This document shows, piece after piece, positions 44,747-53,651 of a stretch of 64,000 nt of DNA; position 1 is the stretch's first letter, and each line of letters starts with the position of its first letter. The translations under genes and the position numbers were made by a program. The notes beneath the pieces were generated by a model. The model was not told the DNA's origin, did no database searches, and was given only the letters and a program-made list of their open reading frames with translations. The stretch is from Cytobacillus depressus (GTDB lineage Bacteria; Bacillota; Bacilli; Bacillales; Cytobacillaceae), in assembly GCF_008923245.1 (NCBI RefSeq), contig NZ_WBOS01000002.1, positions 62,001-126,000 on the forward strand. The letters run 5' to 3'.

Positions 44747-46906
44747 TTGAAAAATAATCTAATTAAAAAGGAATTAATCGGCATTTTACGTAATAAAAAG
44801 CTACTTATTCCTATTATCGCGGTTATGCTTATTCCTGTCTTATATAGCGGAACGTTTCTTTGGGCGTTTTGGGATCCATATGGCCATCTCAATGATTTGC
44901 CTGTTGCGGTTGTAAATAATGACAAAGGAGCAGTCTTTGAGGGAAAAGACATTCGTCTTGGTGATGAGCTTGTTGCTAAATTAACCGATAGTCATGATTT
45001 TAACTACAAAATTCTTGATAAGGCACAGGCTTATCAAGATTTAAAGAATCAGAAGTATTATATGTTAATAGAAATACCAGAAGACTTCTCTACTAACTCA
45101 ACAACCCTTCTCGATGAGAATCCGCAAAAGCTAAAGCTGATATTTGTACCAAATGAAGGCTTAAATTTTCTTTCTGCTCAAATAGGTAGTAAAGCAATGG
45201 AAAAAATTAAAGCTTCGGTTTCTGAAAAAGTCATCGAAACGTATTCTGAAACAATGTTTGACAAAATAAATGAGCTAGCTGATGGAATGGAGCACGCAAG
45301 TGATGGAGCGGCAAAAATCAGAGATGGTGCAGCAGAGCTTAAGAAAGGTTCTGCAACATTGCATGATAAGTTTTCATTGTTAGCGGAAAAATCAATTGAA
45401 TTCAGCCAAGGAGTAGGGAAAGCCAATGCGGGCTCTAAACAGCTTGCTGAGGGTTCACAAACTCTTGCTGGCGGTTTAGAACAGTTGCAAGAGGGACATC
45501 AGCAATTAGAAACTGCGGCTAAGCATTTACAAGGCGGACATGAACAATTAGCTACTGGTATAAGTCAAACGAGGGAAGGATTACAAGCAGTGAATGAAAA
45601 GTTTCCTGCTATTGTTTCTGGGACTGAGCAAATTGAAACAGGTGCAAAAACACTATCTGCCTCTTTGCAACAATGGCAGTCACAAGCTGAACAAGTAAGT
45701 GATGGAGTAGACATTCTCCAGCAAAAGCTTCAAGGAGTCATTAGCCAGCTTCCAGAAAATTCTCCGCAAAGACTGGAGTTAGAAGGGGCTTTAAATCAGC
45801 TGAAAACGGGTACTACTCAGCTTGCTGGAGCAGCTGGAAAAATTTCTGCAGGCGGCTCAGAGCTAGCAGCTAATATTGGAAATTTAAATAGCGGTCAAAA
45901 ACAGCTTCAGCAAGGAATAAACGAGCTGGCAAAAGGAAGCGTAAAGCTTGAAGCAGGGGCAAATGAGATAACAAAAGGTGAAATTGAGTTTCAAGCAGGA
46001 ATGGAAACATTCGGCCAAAAGTTTGCTGAAGCGAGAGCAGGAGCTGTTGAGCTTGCGAATGGTGCCAATGTTTTAGCTGGCGGTTTAGGTCAATTGGAGA
46101 ACGGATCAAGTGCGCTTAAAGAAGGGACAGATCTGTTGAAAGAAGGCGCAGGGAAACTTACAGAAGGGAATATAACCCTACTTGACGGAGCTTCTGAATT
46201 GGCTAGTAAGCTAAAAGATGGAGCCGATAAAGCATCTTCTGTCCACACAACCGACAAAACATATGAAATGATGGGCGGTCCTGTGAAAGTTAAGGATGAA
46301 AAGCTTAATAAAGTTCCTAATTATGGGACAGGAATTGCTCCATACTTCTTATCTTTAGGACTATTCGTTGGTGCCCTTTTATTATCGATTGTTTTCCCTT
46401 TACGTGAACCAGCAGATGTTCCACGCAATGGCGTTAGCTGGTTTGCAAGTAAATTCTTTACTTTAGCTGGAGTTGGTGTATTTCAAGCGTTAATAGCAGT
46501 CTTTATTTTGCTTGTCGGTTTGAAAATAGAAGTGCAAAGTGTGCCATTGTTCATCTTGTTTGCCATCATCACAAGTTTAACGTTTATTGCTTTAGTTCAA
46601 TTTTTTGTTACACTTTTTGCAGATCCAGGACGCTTTATAGCGATTATTATTATGATTTTACAATTGACAACAAGTGCAGGAACCTTTCCGCTTGAATTGA
46701 TACCAAAAGCTTTACAGCCAATTAATGCATTCCTGCCAATGACATACACTGTTTCAGGATTTAAGGCTATCATTTCAAGTGGTGATTTCAAGTTTATGTG
46801 GCATAATGCCGGGATATTAGGCATTTTTGTTCTCGTATTTACGACAGGAACCATTGTTTATTTCACAAGTATGTTTAAAAAGCGCTTTTCTGCTGTAACA
46901 GAATAG
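44747..46906 (+). CDS. yhgE: YhgE/Pip-type membrane protein
   Basis: 719 residues from TTG 44747, 8 nt after GGGGAG; the GTG at 44738 overlaps the RBS. One N-terminal helix (IPIIAVMLIPVLYSGTFLWAF), then about 480 extracellular residues dominated by a repeated pattern of Gly-x-x-x-Leu heptad-like blocks (for example KLEAGANEITKGEIEFQAG), then five C-terminal helices of ABC-2 type. This is the YhgE/Pip family, related to phage-infection proteins and ESX-type EsaA. Predicted exporter or surface stalk; controlled by YhgD. Confidence 0.9.
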   Translation: MKNNLIKKELIGILRNKKLLIPIIAVMLIPVLYSGTFLWAFWDPYGHLNDLPVAVVNNDKGAVFEGKDIRLGDELVAKLTDSHDFNYKILDKAQAYQDLKNQKYYMLIEIPEDFSTNSTTLLDENPQKLKLIFVPNEGLNFLSAQIGSKAMEKIKASVSEKVIETYSETMFDKINELADGMEHASDGAAKIRDGAAELKKGSATLHDKFSLLAEKSIEFSQGVGKANAGSKQLAEGSQTLAGGLEQLQEGHQQLETAAKHLQGGHEQLATGISQTREGLQAVNEKFPAIVSGTEQIETGAKTLSASLQQWQSQAEQVSDGVDILQQKLQGVISQLPENSPQRLELEGALNQLKTGTTQLAGAAGKISAGGSELAANIGNLNSGQKQLQQGINELAKGSVKLEAGANEITKGEIEFQAGMETFGQKFAEARAGAVELANGANVLAGGLGQLENGSSALKEGTDLLKEGAGKLTEGNITLLDGASELASKLKDGADKASSVHTTDKTYEMMGGPVKVKDEKLNKVPNYGTGIAPYFLSLGLFVGALLLSIVFPLREPADVPRNGVSWFASKFFTLAGVGVFQALIAVFILLVGLKIEVQSVPLFILFAIITSLTFIALVQFFVTLFADPGRFIAIIIMILQLTTSAGTFPLELIPKALQPINAFLPMTYTVSGFKAIISSGDFKFMWHNAGILGIFVLVFTTGTIVYFTSMFKKRFSAVTE

Positions 46907-46933
46907 GATAATAAAATATTGGAACAAAAAAAT

Positions 46934-46963
46934 AACCAGTCGTCGTTTAGACGGCTGGTTTTA
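46934..46963 (+). terminator. Terminator after yhgE
   Basis: AACCAGTCGTC/GACGGCTGGTT stem with T-rich tail; may also serve yhfH from the other side. Confidence 0.85.
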
Positions 46964-46981
46964 CTATTTTGATAGATTCAT

Positions 46982-47116
46982 TTAAATGTCTTTTACACCT
47001 AAACAATGATCACATTTATTTCCATAACATTCATGCTGTTCAGCAATAGGCTTCTTACACTCAACACATTGTTTTGCCGGTAAATTTCTAAAAAAATCTA
47101 AAATGTTTTGGATCAT
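46982..47116 (-). CDS. yhfH: YhfH-family zinc-binding peptide
   Basis: 44 residues from ATG 47116, 9 nt after AGGAGG; the longer frame to 47203 is unsupported. MIQNILDFFRNLPAKQCVEC then a second pair CDHC make a small zinc site (C-x2-C, C-x2-C). Length and neighbour yhfI match B. subtilis yhfH. Function unknown. Confidence 0.82.
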   Translation of the reverse strand: MIQNILDFFRNLPAKQCVECKKPIAEQHECYGNKCDHCLGVKDI

Positions 47117-47268
47117 TTTTTGAAGCCTCCTATTTTTTTGATTAGTTAGATTATTTGTTTTCATTGTATTATAACAGATGGTGTCTGTCAACAACTGTTT
47201 CAATACAAAATGAATAAAATGAAAAAATGGGCTTTTTCGGGTATATTAAAAATATTGGTAGGAATTAT

Positions 47269-47347
47269 TTAGCTCCAGCGCCTAGCCATGATGTACAGGA
47301 TGTACTAGTGTCGATAATGCGACTGGACAAGGCGCTTGCGCTTTTAG
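47269..47347 (+). repeat. Dispersed repeat copy R8 (ends plus left module, core deleted)
   Basis: AGCTCCAGCGCCTAGCC left end, GTACAGGATGTACTAGTGTCG left module, then AAGGCGCTTGCGCTTTTA right end, without the CTCGAGG core. It ends 4 nt before the AAAGGAGG of yhfI, placing it in the yhfI leader. Confidence 0.85.
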
Positions 47348-47364
47348 TTAAAGGAGGGATTTTT

Positions 47365-48099
47365 GTGAAATTCACAGTAATTGGCTACTGGGGCGGTTAC
47401 CCGAAGGCGAATGAGGCAAGTTCGGGATACTTGTTGGAGCATAATGGATTCCATTTGCTAATCGATTGTGGTAGTGGTGTTCTTTCGAAGATGCAAAGCT
47501 TTTTTCAGCCAGAAGATCTTAACGGAGTGATTCTTTCACATTATCATCCTGATCATACAGCTGATATAGGTGTTTTACAGCACGCGAGGCTCATACAAGG
47601 ATTCCTAGGAAAGGAAATGGACTGTCTTCCGATTTATGGCCATTCGCAAGATGAAGCAGAATTTGCAAAGCTATCATATAAAAACATTACAAAAGGGATA
47701 GCTTATGAGCCGGATCAAGCTTTAACAATTGGGCCTTTTACGGTACAATTTTTACTGACAGACCATCCTGTACCATGCTATGCAATGAGAATTGAAGCCG
47801 AAGGGAAATCAATTGTCTATACAGCTGATACATCCTATAAGGAAGAGCTTGTATCCTTTAGCAGCGGGGCAGATTTATTAGTATGTGAATGTAATTTTTA
47901 TGGGAATCAGAATGGGAAGAATGCTGGACATATGACAAGCGTGGATGCAGGAACTTTAGCGAGTAAAGCGAATGTCCGTCAGCTCCTTCTCACCCATTTG
48001 CCTCATTTCGGCCAAATCGAACAACTGAAAGAAGAGGCAGCCACTAAATACAGCCGACTGATCTCCCTAGCTTCCTATCAATGGTCTGTAACATTATAA
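47365..48099 (+). CDS. yhfI: Metallo-beta-lactamase-fold hydrolase YhfI
   Basis: 244 residues from GTG 47365, 8 nt after AAAGGAGG; this equals the B. subtilis YhfI length. An open frame back to 47227 runs through repeat R8 and is not coding. Metal motif SHYHPDHTADIG near 69-80, DHPVP His near 134, YTADTSY near 153, CECNFY, and HLPHFG near the end; the layout resembles RNase Z or phosphodiesterase-like MBL enzymes. Substrate unknown. Confidence 0.9.
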   Translation: MKFTVIGYWGGYPKANEASSGYLLEHNGFHLLIDCGSGVLSKMQSFFQPEDLNGVILSHYHPDHTADIGVLQHARLIQGFLGKEMDCLPIYGHSQDEAEFAKLSYKNITKGIAYEPDQALTIGPFTVQFLLTDHPVPCYAMRIEAEGKSIVYTADTSYKEELVSFSSGADLLVCECNFYGNQNGKNAGHMTSVDAGTLASKANVRQLLLTHLPHFGQIEQLKEEAATKYSRLISLASYQWSVTL

Positions 48100-48111
48100 G
48101 GAGTGAATTTC

Positions 48112-49098
48112 GTGTTATTTATAGATAATAAAGGTATTACAGACCCAAGAATTAATCTTGCTATTGAAGAGTATGCATTAAAAAATTTAGATAAAGAACA
48201 AACGTATTTGCTATTTTACATAAATGAGCCGTCCATCATTATTGGAAAAAACCAAAATACAATTGAGGAAATTAATACAGAATATGTAGAAAACAAAGGG
48301 ATCCATGTTGTCCGCCGATTATCTGGCGGCGGTGCGGTTTATCATGATTTAGGAAATTTAAACTTCAGCTTTATTACGAAAGATGATGGGGAGAGCTTTC
48401 ATAATTTTCGTAAGTTCACAGAACCTGTTGTACATGCACTAAAAAAACTTGGGGTCAATGCTGATTTAAGCGGTCGAAATGATCTGACTGTTGAAGGCAG
48501 AAAAATTTCGGGGAATGCGCAATTCTCTACAAAGGGAAAAATGTTTAGCCATGGAACACTTCTATTGGATTCAGAAATTGATAGTGTCGTTTCCGCATTA
48601 AAGGTTAAAAAGGATAAGATCGAGTCGAAAGGAATTAAATCCATTCGCAGCCGAGTAGCAAATATTAGCGAGTTTTTAACAGAGAAAATCTCGATCGAAG
48701 AATTCCGTGAATTATTGCTAAAAAATATTTTTGGCGGGAAGGAAATACAAGAATATAAGTTGACTTCCGAGGATTGGGAGAAAATCCACCAGCTTTCAAA
48801 GGAAAGATATCAAAACTGGGATTGGAATTATGGCAAATCTCCTAAATTTAATTTACAGCACTCTCACCGCTTTCCGATTGGACAAATTGATGTCCGGCTT
48901 GAGGTTGAAAGCGGAATGATCAAGCACTGCAAAATCTTCGGTGACTTCTTCGGGGTAGGGGACGTTTCCGAGCTTGAAGGAAAACTAACTGGCCAGCGCT
49001 ATGAAAAATCAGCTATTGAAAAGTCACTTGAAGATATTGAAATTAAATATTATTTCGGGAATATTACGAAAGACGAGTTTTTAAACTTAATCTACTAA
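48112..49098 (+). CDS. lplJ: Lipoate-protein ligase LplJ
   Basis: Uses free lipoate and ATP to lipoylate E2 and H proteins. 328 residues from GTG 48112 (AAGGAGTG upstream); the earlier GTG 48103 is inside the RBS. Very close to B. subtilis LplJ: IIIGKNQNTIEEIN near 46, VVRRLSGGGAVYHDLGNLNFS near 69-89 (cut around the Gly loop), SGRNDLTVEGRKISGNAQF near 120-138 with the catalytic Lys, and KFFGDFFGVGD-type block near 280. 12 nt after yhfI, so probably co-transcribed. Confidence 0.96.
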   Translation: MLFIDNKGITDPRINLAIEEYALKNLDKEQTYLLFYINEPSIIIGKNQNTIEEINTEYVENKGIHVVRRLSGGGAVYHDLGNLNFSFITKDDGESFHNFRKFTEPVVHALKKLGVNADLSGRNDLTVEGRKISGNAQFSTKGKMFSHGTLLLDSEIDSVVSALKVKKDKIESKGIKSIRSRVANISEFLTEKISIEEFRELLLKNIFGGKEIQEYKLTSEDWEKIHQLSKERYQNWDWNYGKSPKFNLQHSHRFPIGQIDVRLEVESGMIKHCKIFGDFFGVGDVSELEGKLTGQRYEKSAIEKSLEDIEIKYYFGNITKDEFLNLIY

Positions 49099-49105
49099 GC
49101 TCATG

Positions 49106-49134
49106 AGCGTTTCTTACGGGAAACGCTTTTTTTA
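49106..49134 (+). terminator. Terminator after lplJ
   Basis: AGCGTTTC/GAAACGCT stem with seven T. Confidence 0.9.
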
Positions 49135-49151
49135 TGGAAAAAGGTAAGGTC

Positions 49152-49186
49152 GGACAGAATTTGGTCAGAGTTCTGATGAAATGTCC
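49152..49186. promoter_or_regulatory. Two-level dyad upstream of crotonase gene
   Basis: GGACA/TGTCC outer and TCAGA/TCTGA inner inverted repeats, about 150 nt before the gene. Could be an operator or an RNA hairpin; unassigned. Confidence 0.35.
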
Positions 49187-49333
49187 GTTATCAAGGTCAG
49201 TGATGAATATATTAAGTAGTCTTATCGGAGAAGTAATGCTCTTTTCTTTTTTTATTTGAAAGGGTTTTCAAAGTTCCTAGCGAATTATTTAGAGTGTCTT
49301 AATGCTAGTTAATATCAAAATGAGGTGAGGCAA

Positions 49334-50110
49334 ATGAGTACAATCGTTGTAGAGATAAAGGAGCATATTGCACTTATTACGCTCAATCGTCCAGATGCAT
49401 TAAATGCCTTTAATTACGATACGTTAGCAGAGCTGCAAGCTGTTGTTGAGGGAATACGCACGAATCAAGACGTCCGAATTGTTATTTTTACCGGTTCAGG
49501 AGAAAAGGCTTTCAGTGTTGGGGCTGATTTAAAAGAACGAAAAACGCTGACTGAAACGGAGGTTCGCCGTAATATTTATAAAATTGGCGAAGTATTTTCC
49601 TTAATTGACCAGCTTCCACAGCCAACGATTGCAGCGATAAATGGTTTTGCTTTTGGAGGGGGCATGGAATTAGCGTTATCTTGTGATTTTCGAATAGCGG
49701 CAGCGGGAACATCCATGGGATTGACCGAAACGAGCCTAGCCATAATCCCAGGTGCCGGCGGAACACAAAGATTGCCAAGATTAATTGGCCAGGCAAAAGC
49801 AATGGAATTGATTTTAACGGCAAAACGGTTAAGCTCTGAGGAAGCGCTAGAATATGGACTAGTAAACAAGGTATCAGAAAAAGAAAATCTCTTAAATGTC
49901 TGTTTTGAACTAGCAGATCAAATGCTTGCAAACGGACCGCTAGCACTCCAGCAAGCAAAATTTGCTGTTAAACAGGGAATGAATGGTGATCTGCAGACAG
50001 GTTTGCAAATTGAAAGAAAAGCATACGAAGTCATTATTCCGACAGAGGATCGCGTCGAAGCCCTCGCAGCCTTTACTGAAAAAAGAAAACCAAATTTTAA
50101 AGGGAGATAA
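49334..50110 (+). CDS. Enoyl-CoA hydratase/isomerase family protein
   Basis: 258 residues from ATG 49334 after GAGGTGAGG. Crotonase fold: ALNAFNYDTL near 26, oxyanion segment GEKAFSVGADLKE near 56-68, AINGFAFGGGMELALSCD near 100-117 with one catalytic Glu, and LTETSLAIIPGAGGTQRLPR near 129-148 with the second. Both Glu of hydratases are present, so it is probably a true enoyl-CoA hydratase of beta-oxidation or leucine breakdown. Resembles B. subtilis YngF/YhaR types; orthologue unclear. Stands alone between terminators. Confidence 0.92.
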   Translation: MSTIVVEIKEHIALITLNRPDALNAFNYDTLAELQAVVEGIRTNQDVRIVIFTGSGEKAFSVGADLKERKTLTETEVRRNIYKIGEVFSLIDQLPQPTIAAINGFAFGGGMELALSCDFRIAAAGTSMGLTETSLAIIPGAGGTQRLPRLIGQAKAMELILTAKRLSSEEALEYGLVNKVSEKENLLNVCFELADQMLANGPLALQQAKFAVKQGMNGDLQTGLQIERKAYEVIIPTEDRVEALAAFTEKRKPNFKGR

Positions 50111-50140
50111 GAACATGGCTTTTGTGCTATGTTCTTTTCT
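50109..50140 (+). terminator. Terminator after crotonase gene
   Basis: AGAACATGGC/GCTATGTTCT stem and TTTTCT tail; repeat R9 begins right after. Confidence 0.8.
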
Positions 50141-50142
50141 AT

Positions 50143-50266
50143 TGTCCAGCTCCAGCGCCTACCCCCTCGAGGTCACAAGTCAATTGTCCCAGAAAGGTAA
50201 AGTACACCTTTCCGAGCCAATCGTCTTGTGCTTGTCGGGGGTGACCAAGGCGCTTCCGCTTTTCTA
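50143..50266 (+). repeat. Dispersed repeat copy R9 (canonical short form)
   Basis: About 123 nt. Nested pairing: AGCGCCT/AGGCGCT, ACCCCC/GGGGGT, CACAAG/CTTGTG, AAAGGT/ACCTTT. Left end GTCCAGCTCC, right end CCGCTTTTCT. It can serve as the reference for the family because it has no insert modules. Confidence 0.92.
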
Positions 50267-50268
50267 TT

Positions 50269-50283
50269 AATTTTTTGAAAATA
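50269..50283. promoter_or_regulatory. Candidate CodY box
   Basis: AATTTTTTGAAAATA matches 13 of 15 positions of the CodY motif AATTTTCWGAAAATT. It lies between repeat R9 and the ABC importer operon, 109 nt before the first start codon. CodY control would suit an amino-acid importer, but AT-rich DNA gives chance matches. Confidence 0.4.
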
Positions 50284-50391
50284 GTAAAAAGTACTTGAAT
50301 TATTACTATTAATAGAATTATAATTTAGTGAATAAAAGCGAAAAAGCATAAAAGCACCAAAGTGTTAAAACATAAGGGAGGAAAATAAATA

Positions 50392-51414
50392 ATGTTAAAA
50401 AAGGTTAAATTACTCGCTGCGGCTAGTTTAGCAAGTATAGCATTACTAAGCGGATGCGGGAGCGATCAGACAAATACAGAGAGTAAAGGTTCTAATAAAG
50501 AAGCAGAGAAAACATATAAGATTGGAATTACGCAGTTTGCGGAGCATCCATCTTTGGATGCGGCGACAGAAGGATTTAAGAAAGCATTGGAGGATGAAGG
50601 CTTCAAAGATGGAGAGAACGCTGAATTCCTTATGCAAAATGCACAAGCAGATATGAATAATACGTTAACGATTGCTAATAATTTTGTAGGGGATAAAGTG
50701 GATTTAATTTTTGCTAATGCGACACCAAGTGCTGTCAGTGCATTAAATGCGACAAAGGAAATCCCAATTCTTTTCACTTCTGTTACTGATCCGGTTGGGG
50801 CAGGTTTAGTAAAAGCATTGGATCAGCCAGGAGATAATATTACAGGGACAACGGATAATCATCCAGATGGAACAGCAAAAACGGTTCAGTTTATGATTGA
50901 AGAAGTTGGTGCAAAAAACATCGGTGTCATCTTTAACTCAGGCGAGCAAAACTCTGAAGTGCAGGCAAAAGCTGTTCGAGAGCTTGCAGAAGGTTTTGGT
51001 GCGAAAGTTGTAGAAGCAACTGTTTCAACATCTGCTGAAGTAAAACAAGCTGCTGAATCTTTAGTTGGACGTGTCGATGCGATTTATGTACCGACTGATA
51101 ATACTGTTGTTTCCGCATTGGAATCGGTTATTTCTGTAGCAAACAGCAAAAAAATTCCCCTTTTTGTAGGTGAGCTTGACTCTATGAAACGCGGGGCTGT
51201 AGCGGCAAGCGGATTTAATTATTTTGATCTTGGCTACCAAACTGGTAAAATGGCTGCGGAAATTTTGAAGGGAAATAAAAAAGCGTCAGAGCTACCAGTT
51301 GAACTGCCAAGCAGCTTAAAGCTAGTAATCAATAAAAAAGCAGCTGAAGAACAAGGCGTTGAAGTGAAGCAAGAGTGGGAAAAAATCGGTGAATTTTACG
51401 ATGGTGAAAAATAA
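50392..51414 (+). CDS. ABC transporter substrate-binding lipoprotein
   Basis: 340 residues. Lipoprotein signal with LLSGC, Cys 22, followed by a Ser/Asn/Lys linker. Mature part is the ABC_sub_bind type (TrpX-like): YKIGITQFAEHPSLDAA near 42, NATPSAVSALNA near 108, ILFTSVTDPVGAGL near 125, VYVPTDN-type block near 235, FVGELDSMKRGAVAASGFNY near 260-280. Family members bind aromatic or branched amino acids, purines or similar; the ligand is not determined. GGGAGG precedes ATG 50392. First gene of a three-gene importer operon. Confidence 0.9.
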   Translation: MLKKVKLLAAASLASIALLSGCGSDQTNTESKGSNKEAEKTYKIGITQFAEHPSLDAATEGFKKALEDEGFKDGENAEFLMQNAQADMNNTLTIANNFVGDKVDLIFANATPSAVSALNATKEIPILFTSVTDPVGAGLVKALDQPGDNITGTTDNHPDGTAKTVQFMIEEVGAKNIGVIFNSGEQNSEVQAKAVRELAEGFGAKVVEATVSTSAEVKQAAESLVGRVDAIYVPTDNTVVSALESVISVANSKKIPLFVGELDSMKRGAVAASGFNYFDLGYQTGKMAAEILKGNKKASELPVELPSSLKLVINKKAAEEQGVEVKQEWEKIGEFYDGEK

Positions 51415-51428
51415 ATAAATAAATAAAT

Positions 51429-51657
51429 GTCTAGCTCAGCGCCTACCCCCGACGTACAGGACGTACTAGTGTCGACAATGCGACAGGACGTCGCGTTTTT
51501 GTCGACATCGAGGTCACAAGCCAATTATTCTAGAAAGGTAAAGAACACCTTTCTAAAAGGCTTGTCTTGTGCTTGTCGGGGGTGAGCACAAAGGAAAGCT
51601 TCTGCGATAAACATCGCAGGAACAATTGTCCTTTGATTGTTCCGAAGGCGCTTGCGC
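51429..51657 (+). repeat. Dispersed repeat copy R10 (left and right modules), inside an operon
   Basis: GTCTAGCTCAGCGCCTACCCCC left end, split here by the left module with GTCGAC pairs; CTCGAGG-like core, CTTGTGCTTGTCGGGGGTG arm, TCGCAGGAACAATTG module, right end AAGGCGCTTGCGC. It separates the binding-protein gene from the permease gene of the same importer and ends 9 nt before the permease RBS. Confidence 0.88.
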
Positions 51658-51683
51658 ATATCAATTCAGAGAGGAAGATGAAG

Positions 51684-52694
51684 ATGCCAACAGCCATCTT
51701 TGGCTCGATAGAAGCAGGTGCAATTTATGCATTAATGGCATTAGGAGTCTATTTATCTTTTAGAATATTAGATTTTCCTGATCTAACAGTGGATGGGAGC
51801 TTCGTTACTGGTGCTGCCGTGGCTGCAGTCCTTATCGTTGGGGGAACAAATCCATTTGTAGCTACGTTTATTGCAATCCTTTGCGGATTTGCGGCAGGGT
51901 GCATGACTGGCCTTCTTCATACGAAGGGGAAAATTAACCCTCTATTATCAGGGATCCTTATGATGATTGCCTTATATTCAATTAATTTAAGAATAATGGG
52001 GAAATCAAATGTTCCGCTATTATCGGAAGAAACAGTAGTCACAAAATTGACGGCATTTTGGAAAGGGTTAGGGCTGGATAATGGCATTCAAGCATTATTT
52101 TCAGCAACCGGCTTCGTTCCAAATACGTGGGGAATTCTCATCATTATGCTTCTATTAGCCATCATTGTTAAAGTAGTGATTGATCTTTTCTTAAAGACAG
52201 ATTTTGGCTTAGCGATTCGTGCAACAGGAAATAATGAAACGATGATCCGCAGCTTCTCAGCGGACACTGATTTATTAAAAATTGTTGGTCTTGGCATTTC
52301 CAATGCTCTTGTCGCATTATCCGGTGCACTTGTTGCGCAATACAACGGCTTCAGTGATGTCGGGATGGGAATTGGAATGATTATTATTGGTCTTGCATCC
52401 GTTATTATTGGGGAAGCGATCTTCGGAGCAAAGACGATTGTCCGGGCTACATTTGCTGTAATTGGCGGAGCTATATTATACAGAATTATCGTCACACTGG
52501 CATTAAGAGTCGATTTTCTTGAGACGGGTGATATGAAGCTGATTACCGCCTTTATCGTTGTTTGTGCGCTGATTCTGCCGAAGATGCTTGATAAGCAGCG
52601 TGAAAAACAGCGTAAAAAACGGAGAATGGCTCAAGTTGTACAAAAAGCAAATGAGAGTGGTGAGCATATTGCTGCAATTAGATCAAATTCATAA
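51684..52694 (+). CDS. ABC transporter permease (TrpY/LivH-like)
   Basis: 336 residues from ATG 51684, 9 nt after AGAGAGG (ATG 51678 is only 3 nt away). The open frame back to 51567 lies in repeat R10 and is not coding. About eight or nine helices; GSIEAGAIYALMALGVYLSFR near the N-terminus and DFPDLTVDGSF near 30-40 are typical of BPD_transp_2 permeases paired with TrpX-type binding proteins. Ends in a basic tail (KQREKQRKKRRMAQ). The ATPase gene overlaps its 3' end. Confidence 0.88.
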   Translation: MPTAIFGSIEAGAIYALMALGVYLSFRILDFPDLTVDGSFVTGAAVAAVLIVGGTNPFVATFIAILCGFAAGCMTGLLHTKGKINPLLSGILMMIALYSINLRIMGKSNVPLLSEETVVTKLTAFWKGLGLDNGIQALFSATGFVPNTWGILIIMLLLAIIVKVVIDLFLKTDFGLAIRATGNNETMIRSFSADTDLLKIVGLGISNALVALSGALVAQYNGFSDVGMGIGMIIIGLASVIIGEAIFGAKTIVRATFAVIGGAILYRIIVTLALRVDFLETGDMKLITAFIVVCALILPKMLDKQREKQRKKRRMAQVVQKANESGEHIAAIRSNS

Positions 52695-53463
52695 AGTTTT
52701 TAATGAAGGGACACCTGATGAAAAAATAGCCTTGCAGCATATGAACCTACACTTAAAGCCCGGTGATTTCATGACTGTCATCGGCAGCAATGGGGCAGGG
52801 AAATCAACACTTATGAACCTAATATCCGGAAAGCTGATTCCTGATATTGGCAAGGTCGTTATTGACGGAAAAGACGTGACAGCCGTGAAAGAGTTTAAAA
52901 GGTCAAGGCTTATTGGCCGCGTCTTTCAGGACCCGATGGCTGGGACCGCACCGGCTATGACGATTGAAGAGAATTTAGCGATTGCTTATTCAAGAATATC
53001 CTCTCGCGGGTTAAAAAGAGGAGTGACGAAAGCAAGACGGGAATTTTTTAAAGAGAAGCTAGAAACACTTCATCTCGGATTAGAAAATCGTTTGGAGGCA
53101 AAGGTTGGTTTATTATCGGGAGGGGAAAGACAGGCCTTATCTTTATTAATGGCAACCTTCACTGAACCGAAAATCCTTCTTCTTGATGAGCATACGGCCG
53201 CACTCGATCCATCACGTGCGGAGCTGATTACGCAGCTGACAAAGCAAATTGTAGAAACGTATAAGTTGACAACATTAATGGTCACTCATAATATGCAGCA
53301 GGCGCTTGATCTTGGGAATAGGCTGATTATGATGGATAAAGGGCAAATAATTTTCGAAACGACTGAAGAGGAGAAGAAAAACTTAACCGTCGAAAAGTTA
53401 TTAGAAGAATTCCAGCGAATTCGTGGAGAGAAAATGAGCAGTGATCGGGCAGTACTCATTTAA
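52669..53463 (+). CDS. ABC transporter ATP-binding protein of amino-acid-type importer
   Basis: 264 residues if TTG 52669 (start of LLQLDQIHKVF) is used; ATG 52651 is an alternative. GTGGTGAG just upstream acts as RBS. The start lies inside the permease gene (26-nt overlap). Walker A GSNGAGKST near 41, Q-loop FQDPMAGT near 92, signature LSGGERQALSLLMA near 146, Walker B ILLLDEHTAALDP near 168, switch His MVTHNM near 203. Energises the importer with the two preceding products. Confidence 0.9.
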   Translation: MLQLDQIHKVFNEGTPDEKIALQHMNLHLKPGDFMTVIGSNGAGKSTLMNLISGKLIPDIGKVVIDGKDVTAVKEFKRSRLIGRVFQDPMAGTAPAMTIEENLAIAYSRISSRGLKRGVTKARREFFKEKLETLHLGLENRLEAKVGLLSGGERQALSLLMATFTEPKILLLDEHTAALDPSRAELITQLTKQIVETYKLTTLMVTHNMQQALDLGNRLIMMDKGQIIFETTEEEKKNLTVEKLLEEFQRIRGEKMSSDRAVLI

Positions 53464-53651
53464 ATTAACTTTCGAGAAAGCAGGCATATCCATGTGATAT
53501 GCCTTTTGAAATTATGTCGGCGACATCCGGAAATTGGATCTATTTATTAAACAGGCGAAGACTATTGTGTATTATCTTGTACAAATATATAATAATAACC
53601 TAATAATATAGCAATATATCGAAAATTTTGTCTTTAAAAGGTGGTGCAGTC

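Noticed and set aside
47227..47364. N-terminal extension of YhfI
   Set aside because: It crosses repeat R8; the start at 47365 has AAAGGAGG and gives the known length of 244 residues.
51567..51683. N-terminal extension of the ABC permease frame (MCLSGV...)
   Set aside because: It is encoded by repeat R10, lacks an RBS, and similar peptides (LCLSGV) arise from other repeat copies; the RBS-backed start is 51684.
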